This document shows, in pieces, positions 34,764 to 46,747 of a DNA stretch of 64,000 nt. Position 1 is the first letter of the stretch. Every line of letters starts with the position of its first letter. Under the pieces are notes generated by a model. It saw only the letters and a program-made list of their open reading frames with translations, searched no databases and was not told the DNA's origin. Origin of the DNA: Tigriopus japonicus (lineage: Eukaryota > Arthropoda > Copepoda > Harpacticoida > Harpacticidae); the NCBI GenBank assembly GCA_010645155.1, contig JAAGOF010000109.1, positions 1,773,804 to 1,837,803 on the forward strand. The letters run 5' to 3'. Made by a program: the position numbers and the translations under genes.

Positions 34764-35103
34764 ATTGGAACCAAAAGTCTCAAAAATGAATTTTAGCAAG
34801 AGTGAAAATGAGTAATGAAGGGTTTATTGACTGTATAAAAATTAAGAATTCACATGAACCTGAATGCAAAAACCGAAGAAAATGCTAAAATGAAAGGTAG
34901 CTATGATCCTAGTGAAAATAAAGAGCTTTTAACGCACAGAAATTGGCAGTAAGTATCAAGAATGGGCAATTACACAACACAAAAAAGGTATTGGAATAGC
35001 CAATGATAATGAAAACAAAGCATATTATATCCTCAAGCAACTCAACAAGTGTTAAACCATCCCGCACAATAGTAGCTCTTAAGCACTAAAATGTCAATGC
35101 CAA

Positions 35104-35580
35104 CTTAGTTCGGGTCGAATTGTTGCTTTCTCGACCTTTTGGTGTCCCAAAGAGGACACAGTAGAACCACAATTCCCGATTAGAGTCGTGGTGGTGGTCC
35201 CGTTTGCTCCGTTTTCAAACCATGAATAATTTATGGTCCAGGACAATTTTTGTGTGCCGAGCTTAATGGACATGAGGCAGGAGAGCTTTCGTTGAAAGAC
35301 CTGGTTCCAAAATCTCTTTAAAGGCCCTAATACTTGATGATCCGTAAACATCCCCCCGGATTCCTACTTGGCCGACAACAATCCCTTGCTCCTCTAAAAT
35401 TAGGCCGGAAGGTCGGAAAATTTCCGAGATCGAAGTTAATGAACCGTCAAAGATCTGCAGGTCTCTCTTCCTTTCGTTCCAGATGAGCAAAGTGGATCGA
35501 TATGAAGGCACAATGTATCACGGTTCCACCCAATCCTTCACGTCTTCACTTGTGGCTCTGACGCTCATTCGCCATTTGGC
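35104..35580 (-). pseudogene. Possible decayed exon with jelly-roll (pentraxin/LamG-like) flavour
   Basis: Reading down from 35580, one frame is broken by a TGA near 35520 and ends near 35263; a second frame continues to about 35094. The segment LLIWNERKRDLQIFDGS followed by EEQGIVVGQ resembles the strand pattern of pentraxin/LamG-like domains (W-x-x-x-x-G then VxGQ). The likeness is loose and no splice sites were established. Confidence 0.2.
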
Positions 35581-36609
35581 CGCCAAGCGTGGCCAAAGGG
35601 GAAAAACCAACAACCAACCAACCACTTGGCCATGATGGATATACTTTGAGTATATTTGGACGGTCCTCTCACTCTTTCCTTTGGTGGGAGGAGAACTTTT
35701 GGAAAGGCCATTTTTCCTACTCTCTTGTGTTGGGACGGAAATTGCTTCTGAAAACTATCGCTTATTGCCTGAACTCTCTTTTGGTGCTCTAAAAAGATGA
35801 ATTGAATATGAAATAAACAAATATCAAATAACTAGAGGGTCTGTTTGTGTGTTGCTGTTATTTCCAGTGTTCTTCTTTTATGGACCATCTCCGGCATTTT
35901 GAGGTCCCTTTTCATGGCAGTGGAACAGCGCAAATGCACTAAAGATGGAAACATCATCAGATTGAGCAAACAAGCTTCGTCCCCTTGACTCATATTCCTT
36001 TCTCCTTATCATGGATGCTCTAAAACAAACCGAACCTCTAAAATGTCCAAGTCTAAAGAAATTTTACCATCTAAAAACCGATATCTCACAAACCTCGGAT
36101 GAATCCAAAAGTGAATGTGGAAAGTTGATTTAGCTTTGGAACCTTCAAGGTGTTGGTATACGTTGTCAAGAAGTCTCGGAATTGAATCGAGTCCTTCTCG
36201 GGAGTAATATGAGCTAGTCCGTGTGGTCTTTCCCCCTCTCTCAAGAGAGACCAATCCAACAGTCAACCAAGTATGCAAGCAAACCACACTACCAAGCAAC
36301 CAGACTCACAAGCACGCAACCAACCAACCAACGACCAACCCTCGTTGCAGAGTGGTCCACCGCAGCTATCACATAACTTTTCATGGCATGGTGAGAAACA
36401 GTCTTGGTCTCTCTTGTTTCACCGATGTGTGGAACGACATCAATTCGTGTATTTCCACAACACCAAAAACAAAGCATCTTTTGCTGGATTGTTCTAGTAT
36501 ACCAAAATATTTGTTCATGAAAATCTTTGATAGGGTTATCGTGACACACAATTTTTGATTGAATGTTCCTTTTAAGGTTAGCTTTCATGAAAAAGTGCTT
36601 GGTAAGGGA

Positions 36610-36900
36610 CAAAGACACTTATAATCGCAATTAAGGAGATATAAATTACTTGCAACTTCTAAGCACTGTGACACGAAACTTATGTTCTGTTGTGTACAGT
36701 GCAAACAAAGAAGTCAAAAGCAGATCAAACTTTTGCGTCAGGGTGCAATTTTTTTTTTTTTGTCATTGCTCTGACCTCCAAGTCTGTAATTTCCAATTTA
36801 TTCCTCAATTTTTGGGAACATGCGAGCCATTACCTACATTGGCAAAGTTTCACATTGGAACCGTACTTTACACCATTTTGTATCTCTCCAGAAGATAAAA
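36610..36900 (+). repeat. Diverged interspersed repeat, related to 61610-61850
   Basis: Shares scattered blocks with 61610-61850, including GTCAGGGTGCAATTTT and TGACCTCC-AGTCT, in the same order and orientation. Class unknown. Confidence 0.4.
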
Positions 36901-39900
36901 AAAAATAATGGACATTCACCGTTAAAAGTGACGTGCTAGTGTCGAAAAACGTCAGACATAATATCGAGTCAGACTCTATGGGAGAGAAACAATGGCACAC
37001 TTATGTACACACACCCACATCCTCACTCACACATTTTCATATTAGCACTGGAACCCACTCACTCGTTGGGTTGCAGTGTAACTTCCATCGAGAGAGAAAA
37101 TGAAATGGAACTGGAACTGGCAACCCACTACTGCATGGGGAGACCACGACGCCAATGGGAACGCCTCAGAAATATATTAACTTGCTTTACGGGGTTGGGT
37201 CTCCATTAGGCAAATTGTGGTGGAACGAGACCCAACATTCTTGACCACTTTTCCCAGAGCAAGGCGTAAAAATGTGGGCCAAAGCCAATTTCTGATCTGT
37301 CAGGAAAAGATCATTCATCAAATATGGATCTAGTACTGAGTCTCCAATGAGATTTTTGTGAGGAGGAGAAGAAATGGTTGGTACTCTTCAAAAATGATAG
37401 AAGGAGGTGCTTAGTTGTTTTTGGAATAACTTTGACATGTTGATAACTATTAAGAGTAGATCCATCAAGTTTTTCCAAGCCAAAGTTCATTTGAAATTTT
37501 TGATAATAACGGTTCCACGGCACAGAATTTGAGCCTTCTTAAGTTTAATGGTCTTGAGTTTCATGTTTCTTGTCGTTGTTTTGGAAGTTCAACCTGGTCC
37601 CAAATTGAGCCCCTCTTAATCAGGTAGTGTTGTCGCGTTTAAAGTTTGGTGCCAAATGTCGCCTGAGAAACTTGACTTTACCACTCATTAACCAAATGCT
37701 TGTCATGCAAAGTGCTTCTTCGCTTACAACTTGTGTAAAGGAGCTTCATTTCAACCTTTACACGGTTATAAAACCAACAGCATGAAGATTTCTATCAATG
37801 TTATCAAAAATCAGGTGGCCCAACCGTTTTGCTCCAATGCCCCATTTACGTATGTGTTGAGGATGCAAGTATGAGTATATTGATTCTCTAAATGTGGTTC
37901 TTTTCACACTTCTTTTGTAAAACGCAGATTTCGAGGAAATCTACTCAGAGGGCGGAAGTAAAGTGGAAAAAAATGACAAAAAGAAGTTATGAAAAAAATA
38001 TAGCCAAGAACAGTGCTTTGCTAGAAATGGCAAAAAGTTATTTTTTCCCGATTTGTCATTTAATTTTTTCAGTTGGTTTCTTTTAATTTTTGTAATCTCA
38101 ACTTTTAGATTTTTTTTTTGGATTTGTGATTTCACATCACAAAAAGTGGTTTTTAGTTGTCGAATTTAAAGTTGAAAAAAGTTTTTGGGACCTGAAAAAT
38201 ATTTTTCATAAATAAAATTTCTAGAACATGCGAAAGAAAGTTCTCCTTAAATCTTCACCAAAACTTCACCAAAATATCTAAGCCCTCAATGTCAAACAAA
38301 ACTTTGTAAACATTAAAGCTCGTAGTAATAAACAAACAAACAAACAAATTTATCTCTCGCCATTCCTAGTTAACAAAGAGTCAAGAATTGATTTAATGAT
38401 GTTTTAGAAGCATTAATTGACAAGTACTTGGTTGGAGCTCTCCTGGCCCAAATATAAGTTCCATATCTACGCATCCATCGATCTTCAATGCGTTATTCGA
38501 TCTAAGGAAGCGAAGAAAAGCAAGGAAATGATGTGATCCATAGACGAAAACTAAGAATACTTGAGATTAGATCAGGGCCTCATTAATTGTTCCTTGTTCT
38601 GAGCACGAACGCTTCGTTACGACTCAGAAACATGGGACAATGTGATCGTTGGCATTTGCATCAGAGGCGAGACCAGACTTCAAGGCTCTTGATTCCGATA
38701 CTGATCATTCTATTCACTCCAAAAGTAAAAGAGCCGTCCAAGAATCTTCACAAACTCGGGTCTAAAAAAAGGTCCCCTTGAGTAAGAAAATGAACAATTG
38801 CCATCGTAAATGTATATGGACCGAAATTTGAACCCGAAGATCAAAATATTCATCTCAATCAAGATATGCTTTGATGATTTTCATGACCAGAATATTGGGA
38901 TCAGAATGAAGATGCGCTTGGGCCTTCTCGATGTCATGAACTTAGTGTAAGCAAGGCTTTTTCCCTCGTGAGACCATGTAATATTATGTGCGTGATGAAC
39001 CGGGGAATAGCAATCGTGATTGGTGATAAATGATGTCGCACCCATGAATAATTCAGTCAAGATATTATTGCTTCGCTTTTTTATGTACGCAGCAATAGAA
39101 GCAGATCTTGTGACTTTTGCCAGAGAATTTTACTGTGGAAATGCAACAGCCTTTTTCAGTCCCACTCAAAAACCTTGGTTCATGTGAGTTCAAAGAGACT
39201 TTTCAGAGAACAGAAAGAAGGGTCGTGACGTCACCAAATCTCAGGGGAGCCATTCACTTCACGAGAGGGCCATAACTCTCATACTAGGGTTCACAAACTC
39301 ATCTTGTAGAACTCCATAGAGCCTCATCCACTAATATCTTTTTACCTCCTATCGGTAATTTTATAAGCTAATTTGCCCGGTAACTGACAAAATAGGCGAC
39401 AATGTTTCATTTAAAAGTGTTGCCCAATTTTTGAGTCGATGAGGATCTGTAGCTGTTTCATCTTTGCAACAATGTTCCAACGAGATTCCGACCGATCTAG
39501 TGGCCTTTTCCAGCCCTCTCCCTTTTCCACTTGGTCCATGCGGATGTCAATGTTCCATTTTTGGAACGAAACTGAGGCTTAAAGAGAAAGTACCTCAACG
39601 AAAAACCGACATATACATACAGCAGGTAAACTTAAGAATCTAAAAATCGAAACAGAGCATCGCCTAATGTTTAGGTCAGGTCTCTTTAAGGTAGTTTCTT
39701 GGCCGGGATGAACGAGTCTTTGGGACCCGAGATTGAGATTCCAGTCACGATTCTCATGAGAAATTTGGAGAAAGTCAAAGAGGAGCGTTCCAAAGCATCC
39801 CTGGTGGGTGAGATGGGACACGGCAAGGGAATCAAGAAACTCGAAAGGACCAACCTTAAAGCCAAAAAGTTTCCCAAAGACCTTGTAAAGGAATAAACGA

Positions 39901-40209
39901 ACGAAATATTTCCTTGATTTGTTATGGAACTTTAGGAAGAGAACCAATCAAATTTAGTGACGAAATATAATTTCATTCCGTATTTCAATGAGCGGAAATG
40001 CGATCGACGTTTCCATGGTCACGAATGGACATGAGTCAGGTTAACTGTTATTCGTAGAATATAAATGACATTGGGACTGAATTTTTGGAATTCTAAAACC
40101 CAGAGAAATGACAGTAATCCTACAATCCTACTAAAACACAACACGAAAAACAACTCTCTTCAAACATGTACCGATTAAAGTTTTCTTCCTTTGAATTGGT
40201 CTCCTGTGA
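36901..40209. other. Unassigned sequence before the defensin-like gene
   Basis: Includes a short ACAA microsatellite near 38331-38347. Short lysine-rich frames at 39699-39896 have no supporting feature. The neighbouring stretch 34772-36609 is similar, with CCAA-type runs near 36309-36335. Confidence 0.5.
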
Positions 40210-40375
40210 TGAGTCATTAGTCACAGCACTGAGATATTCATGACATTCAGAAGAGAACGTGATAGTGTCCTGACAAGCTTTGTAAACCACATTGAATCGA
40301 GTTCTTCACAGTGAATGACTCTAGTATAATCTCGTGGAAGGTAGTCCAGCTAAGCAGTGGAAGGTGGGATTTCCC
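40210..40375 (+). promoter_or_regulatory. Immune-type promoter motifs upstream of the defensin-like gene
   Basis: GGGATTTCCC at 40366-40375 is a perfect NF-kB/Rel-type palindromic site, 104 bp before the ATG. TGATAG (GATA-type) is at 40260-40265 and TGAGTCA (AP-1 consensus) at 40210-40216. In insect antimicrobial-peptide promoters, kB sites close to GATA sites drive Toll/Imd-dependent induction; applying that here is inference. No clear TATA box or transcription start was identified. Confidence 0.5.
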
Positions 40376-40478
40376 TGAACCCAATCCAATCGCTCGCTTC
40401 GTCCACCACTGTTACATAGAAGCATTGCTCAGACAAAAGACAATCGTTCATTCTCCCTCCCATCAAAACAACTTCAAA

Positions 40479-43400
40479 ATGAGTCCTTCAGTGTCGGTTC
40501 AATTTTTTGTTTTGCTCATCTTGTGCTCGTTCTGCTTACTTTCGTCATCTGGGAGTGGTAAGGCTTCTTTTTTTGAATTAGGTTGATTTAGGGTTGTTTT
40601 AACTCAAGGTTTGAAGGGCGAGATTATAAGAACAGATGATGATTTCCATCCCGAAATTCGTTCTTTATGGAAATTTAGAATTTCCGGATGAGGATGGGAA
40701 CGAGAATGCCCTGAAGCCAGGAATGAGTTTCGAGGCCAAAAAGGCTCATTGTATATTCATAGAGGTCTTTTGTTGGTGACTCCGTGATCTCATTCAGAGC
40801 CTTCAGTATATCTAATGCAATTTATCCGTGATCTCATGATCGAATCGGCAAGGGTTCTCGCTCTGAAAGTCTGTTCAAATTCCCTTTCACGTTGAATCGC
40901 CAAAGTTTAATCTAAATCCATAGTGGATTTTTCGCTAAATACTTATTGAAAAATACATGAGAAGCGTCCCTGTTTTGAGTCATATCTATGGAAGTGTTCT
41001 CCAAAGAAGGTAAATGCTTTTATGTGGATCCCAAGGGCTCTTTGCATGGATCCCATAGAAATGCAAAGAAGTCTGAGAGGAGGCTTTCCATCATTCTGGT
41101 TGTCATCTTGTTGCTTTATTACTCGGTAGGCGTAAATGTGACATAGTACGAACCGACTCTTCTCCTGAAAGCATTACTCATATCAAGAATAGTTTAGAGA
41201 ATCTGCCATGAATAACACATACGATCTTTCTTGTCAAAGTAAATGTAACCGAATTATTGTATACTTTTGATGCCTTTGGTGGAACTTTTATACTTAATTT
41301 TGAAATAATTTCACAACTGTTTTTTTTAAACTCTTAACATGAACCACAGTGCTCGTGACGAACGTTAAGGGTAAGCGACGACCTAAAATGTTAGTTTTTT
41401 GCAACAAAAATATTGTTGTGGTTTGACCTCATATCTTTCTGACACTTGAAGGGACAGCAATAAATTTCAAAATGCAATATAAATATTTTTGATAATTTAC
41501 CGTGCAAACGTTTCGTGTCCGCGTCTTTGCCGACGCTTTCGGTTCATTTTCAAATTAATTCATTTAATAACTTTTGGAAAATAAGGATTAATTGTAATAA
41601 AAAAGGCAAAATTAACCACTCACCAGCTCAGAGTTCACCACTATGTCGTTCAGATTTCATGGATATGAAGCGATCATCAAAGAATCAGAGTCTCGGAAAA
41701 AAACATTTGTCATTAAGACTAGACCGCAACCATGAAATAAAAGTGAAATTTTACAAAACATCATTTTCGATAGCGGCAAGTCTCGGTTCGTTAGTTAGTC
41801 TACACTTGTCTTTTGGTATTCAAGGAACAATGTATGACTGTGGAATGTGGCTACAAATGAACCAGTCATACAGAACAATACTTGCAATCATGACGTCAAA
41901 CCAAAATATCAATATAACCAAAGGTTAGCTAGTGCAATCAATGTAATAACCTCAAGCTCTTGTATAAAAGCAAATGAATTGGATCTCTTGCTATTGGTAG
42001 AATGAAAGTCTTCCAATGCCTAATTTATTTGGAATGTAGCCATGGTTAGACACTCTATCAAATGGGCAATCACAGCCTTCCTTTTGGTTCCTTGTTTTCG
42101 GGGTTTTGATTGGGTCGACTTTCAAGACTAAAGGAACGTACAATTTCAAATCTGCAATAGGTAAGCCTCACTTGAACCAGAATCAATAATGAGCTCAAAT
42201 TTCATTAAGTTGTGACAAAAAATCACAAACGTAGTATTGCTTGTGTTCATAAAGATAACACAACCATTTTGATCAGTGAGTTTAACTTACTTCCTGTTTT
42301 CAACTATTTCTTTATATATAGGTAGTTGGGACTTGAAAAACTTTCAAGTTTGCCGATTTTTTCTCAGTACCTCTAGAAATGACATATCTTGGAAGGGGGA
42401 TACAATTTTAAGAAAGACTTGGGTAGAAGAAAAGATAAAATTCCCAAGAGATTGCACTATTTCGGAAAAAGGCCGAATAAGGAGCAGACAGGAATCCTTG
42501 CACATAACTAAATTGTCATCTTGGTCGCCTTATCAAACCAAAGGAAAAAAAGTGCTTGTAATTCGTTGAATGAAAAGCATCTCAGATTCAATGACATTCC
42601 TTTTTTAAGGAGAGTTGAAATAATTTCTTCCATCTTGGGTTGTCAAAGTGACATTTCAGTTTTGTAGAAGAAATTTTCGGAGAGAACCAGTTTAAGCAAC
42701 CTTCATTGAGATTGCTATTGAGGCATTCTTTCTCTTGCCCAGTTTTATTTTGTTCGCGCACAATAGAGAGTGCTTGCTTCGATGGATAGAAAAGTTTGGA
42801 TGAAAGCAAATATGGAAGTTTTCTGCGAGCTTATTGTGCCTCCTCCTTACCTCCTTTGTCTTAGATGCGAACGGACTCTCAGGGCGTGGCAAAGTTGGCT
42901 GTGCAGGAAATTTGAGTGTCGTGATAAAAAAAAGGCACGGTACCTACAAGCGTGCACTTTTGGGAGAGAATTTGTGTTGAATATATTACGAGAAGTCACA
43001 AGATAACCAGTAAACCTATTCTAACCGTGATGAATAGTTACCGATAGTTCAAAAGCAATCAAATAGACCTCATTCTCTATTTTTACAGAAATCCGGCGAA
43101 AACGCGAGGACAGCCTCCGATGTCGACCATTCAATGGGTTCTTTTGCCGTTGGTCTTGTCGACTCCTTGGGCACTCTGATGGATTCTGCGATGAGGAAAA
43201 TGAGTGTCGTTGCTCAGAAGAAGGCCTCGAGAAGTATGTTTGTGGTGGAAATGTGACAGAGACTGCGGCAAACAACCTTTGCGCTGGTTGGTGCCAATTC
43301 CGTGGCTTGCAAACGGGTAAGTTGCTTCAGTTATGAGGTGGTGTGCTATTCCATTCCTAGGGGACAATTAAAGTAATTGAATTGGGAGGTGTACTGTCCT

Positions 43401-46400
43401 TGAATGCGATATGAATGTTGGGCTCAGGTCAAAGAGTGGTCTGTTCCATGTTCCATTTCCTCTCTCGAGTGAGATGCCTGGCGGGAAAGGTTCCCTTCCA
43501 AATTGGAGGCTCTACTTTTTGCCCCGTTGATGAGCGTAGCAAACATCACATTGATCAATGTCGGGAGTGAATTAAGAGAATGGAGCTCTAGACTCCTATA
43601 CGTCTCATTGGCAAACACTTCTAGGCTTGTTCCGGAGCCAAGAGAAAAAGGCACTAAAACAAAAAGCACGATCCTTCAACTTGGAAGAAATTAAATAATT
43701 GTTTTCAGCCTCTTTACAACTTGGCTCAGCAAAATTGAGGTCAAGATATGCAATTAAATATCAGGGAAGAATGATCCAAGAAGAGTACCCGAAGGAAACA
43801 TAGCTACTTACTCTAAGTTACAAACACTTAGAGGGCTAACAGAGAAATGTCACTCCATTATAGTCGGGGGAGATTTGTTTTGAACACACTTCATTGATCT
43901 GGCAGCAAGAGTGTCAAGTGACTTGATTCATCATGCATTTTTCTTGTTTGACCAAAGCAGTTGAATGAGCAATTTTGCCACTGACTCTGTGAAAACGCAA
44001 GTTTGGGTTGTGAATCATATAACTTGGCGTGTTCAACGTCAAATCCCATCTCACACACTGTGCAGGCTTGGTGACTCAGGAATATTTTCGGAGTGTCATT
44101 TCTCTGTTAGCCCTCTACGTACAATTATAAATACACGGTGTTTCTTTGAGCGGGAGAAGCCATTTTTAAACTCCAGAAATTTTTGAAACCATTTTTGAGA
44201 TGGAAATTCAATGCCAAAATTTTGAATTCGGCTAAATAGGTCACGGGCAAAAACTCCACAATGTTACATAAAACGTGCTTAAAAACAAATGTTTGAAAGT
44301 TTATTTTGACAAAAGTCTTAGATAAACTGAGAGCAGTGCTGTGCTAAAATAATTCGGAAATCAATTTGAAGGATCAATTGTCAACGGCCTTTTCGCTCTG
44401 CAGTCTCGAAGGACCAAACAGAAGGGTTATTGGATCAATTTAGACAAACGGCTAAGTAAATTTTGTCATTACTTTTGGTAGACACATCCATAAGATTACT
44501 TGAGACTTGAGTGGAAAAAATGTGCAAAAATATATAAAATATTTAAGCATGTTTTCAGTGATTTTATTTCGTTTTTTTGCCCGTGATCTCCTTTACAGAA
44601 TTCAAAAACAAATGCAGTCTTGCATTCACACCTCAAAACTGGTCTCAAAAAGTTTTGGGAATTTAAAAATGACTTCTCCCTCTCAAAGAAACATCTTGTT
44701 TGCCTTTTGCTTTGAAACATAATCTATTCTAGAAGGTCTGATGGTCACGCTTCAAATCGCAACGTGGCTGTAATCATAGAAAGAGAGATTTCTCAAACGT
44801 TGTGGCTTTTGAAAGGTCAATGTAGAAACAAAAAGATCTTTATCGGAACGTCATGCAAAATTGTTCCTACAAAAGCTTTGCACCGGGCCACTTTTGTACA
44901 ACTCAAGTTAAAACTAACACTTTTAAGGGATCAAGCTGTATAATCGTTCAAGGGTAAAAGTTCGTGGAATTCATGAGGTGACGAAAACCAGTCCTCACTT
45001 ATCCGACCATCAATTGGATAACACAAGGACGTCCGTTTTTCTCGATGAACGGGGCAGATATCCGGAGCCTTTTTGTGAGGCTGCCAATTTCAAGCCTCGA
45101 GGCCATTATATCAAGCCAGAGCTGATTCCATCAATCCCATGCCCTTCGCAGAGCTCTAGATTGGTACTAAAGAGGGAAATAGCGGGGACCTTCAAAGCTT
45201 ATATTCCAGTTATCCCCAAGGTTCCAATTTAGAGCAAAGCACATTGGTCGTTGGAACCACTCCCTCGCATATCGTCACTAAATGCCGAGAAAAAGAGTGA
45301 GGGAAACGACAATGCTCAACTCGTTCCAATTAGGAACACCAGAACATGCCATGGCCTTGATTCTCCGAGAAGTGCGATTGAAGATGGGGAAAAAAGGTCC
45401 TCCATTGATAGATATTTTAGGACCCATCTCTCCTATAGACTCCATGCCAGCATGCTTGTCATGTCAGTCAAGCTGCTTGTCATTGTCATAATGTTGTATA
45501 ATGCCAAGGATCTGGGGGAGATTCCGAGGGATCTTCTCCACAAAGACCAAAAGCTTGTAGAGACTTTCCTTGGCGATGAATGGTGGGACTTTTGAGGCGC
45601 TTTGTTCTTTTTGTGGGAGATTCGCTCTGTTGATTTTGAGCGTGTCTCTGTCCTGTCTGTCCGGTTACAAAGGCCCCTTTGGGAACACTATGGCGGAATA
45701 ATGATATTCGACGCAATCCAATCCTGCCAAGTCATGGAACTTTGACAGATTTCTTTTCTTCATACCCTTGTCCTCATCCTCCTTCCTCTAACTTCTCTAC
45801 CCAAGAACATTGTTTGGACCCCTACGGATGCTTCAAAAGTCAGCCTCCCTCTGAATATATTATGTCTCTCTTTGTTATGAGTCCAATTCGATGGAAGAGC
45901 CCTAGTAGTTTTACTATTTGACCAAGTTTCTTCTTCTTTATCTTTCTCATGACTGAAACAAAGAAAGTTTTGCTGCAGATCTCGTGGACGTTCCATTGCT
46001 CGACATCCAAAGCTCATAGCAGACACTATCATCATAAATGTGAAATCTCGGTGAAATGGAGCAAATAATTGTCCAGAATAAAAGAGATCTCGGTCGTTCC
46101 CGGTGGCTCAGCTTAGCCCTGGATCTCTTTGTTCCCAGATTTGCGCAGCCATTGTCGCACAAGTCTTCGGGATTTGTCTTGCTCATTTCGAGATAGGCTT
46201 CTTTCAATTGACAAGACATTCAAAGATGAATCTCAAACGCTCATGCTAATCTTGTTTGGAATCCTTTTCAGGTGACTGCAATACAGAAATGGGCGTGTGC
46301 GAATGTACCGAAGGCGACAAGCTGTCCACCCGACATATCAAATGCATCAATGAGGAAGTTTGCAGCATCTATTGCCAATTCAGGGAGAAAAAATCCTCTG

Positions 46401-46486
46401 GCATTTGCACCGGAAAGAACGATTGGGAATGTGTCTGCTTGTCCAAGGATGAAAACAGGAATGAAATCGAGATCTTGGGCAACTGA
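40479..46486 (+). CDS. Secreted precursor with three tandem CS-alpha-beta defensin-like domains (3 exons)
   Basis: Exons are 40479-40557, 43089-43316 and 46272-46486, giving 522 nt and 173 aa. Donors are GTAAGG and GTAAGT, acceptors TTTTACAG and TTTTCAG, and both introns are phase 1, so the frame closes exactly. Residues 1-25 form a hydrophobic signal peptide. RRKR (29-32) is a furin-type site just before the first domain. Three six-cysteine blocks follow: C38-x7-C46-x3-C50-x9-C60-x5-C66-x-C68, C78-x12-C91-x3-C95-x9-C105-x6-C112-x-C114 and C127-x5-C133-x3-C137-x10-C148-x7-C156-x-C158. Each fits the invertebrate defensin spacing (CxxxC, later CxC) and has Gly two residues before the fourth Cys (GFC, GDC, GIC). 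A secreted antimicrobial or immune role is inferred; ion-channel-active and protease-inhibitor peptides share the fold. Typical arthropod defensins have one domain, so the triple layout is unusual. It converges on the IQCE-like gene. Confidence 0.8.
43829..44117. mobile_element. TA-flanked MITE (Tc1/mariner-like) in the defensin-gene intron
   Basis: Near-perfect ~26-bp inverted termini start GAGGGCTAACAGAGAAATG, with TA at both boundaries, as expected for Tc1/mariner-type insertion. 289 bp, no coding sequence. It lies in the second intron of the defensin-like gene. A diverged partial relative is at 15120-15350. Confidence 0.75.
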
Positions 46487-46747
46487 TTTACCGAAGAATG
46501 AGTGCTTTATTTTCAAAATAATCATTCCGGATTCTTAGTAAAACGGGAAAATATAAACTTGATGTATCACATGGTTTGCTTGAAAATCTGGTCATAGACA
46601 AACCAAGAAGACAGGGTGACCAGTTTATACAAACAAATAAGCGAACGAAAACAAGAAAACCTATGCACCAGAATACAGTAGGAGTATATGTAGTTAAATG
46701 ACTATTTGGTGAACATGATCCATTGGACGAATATAGCAGCTAGAAAA

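Noticed and set aside
44978..45595. Two + strand frames (84 and 114 aa) inside the defensin-gene intron
   Set aside because: No signal peptide, domain or splice support; they overlap each other.
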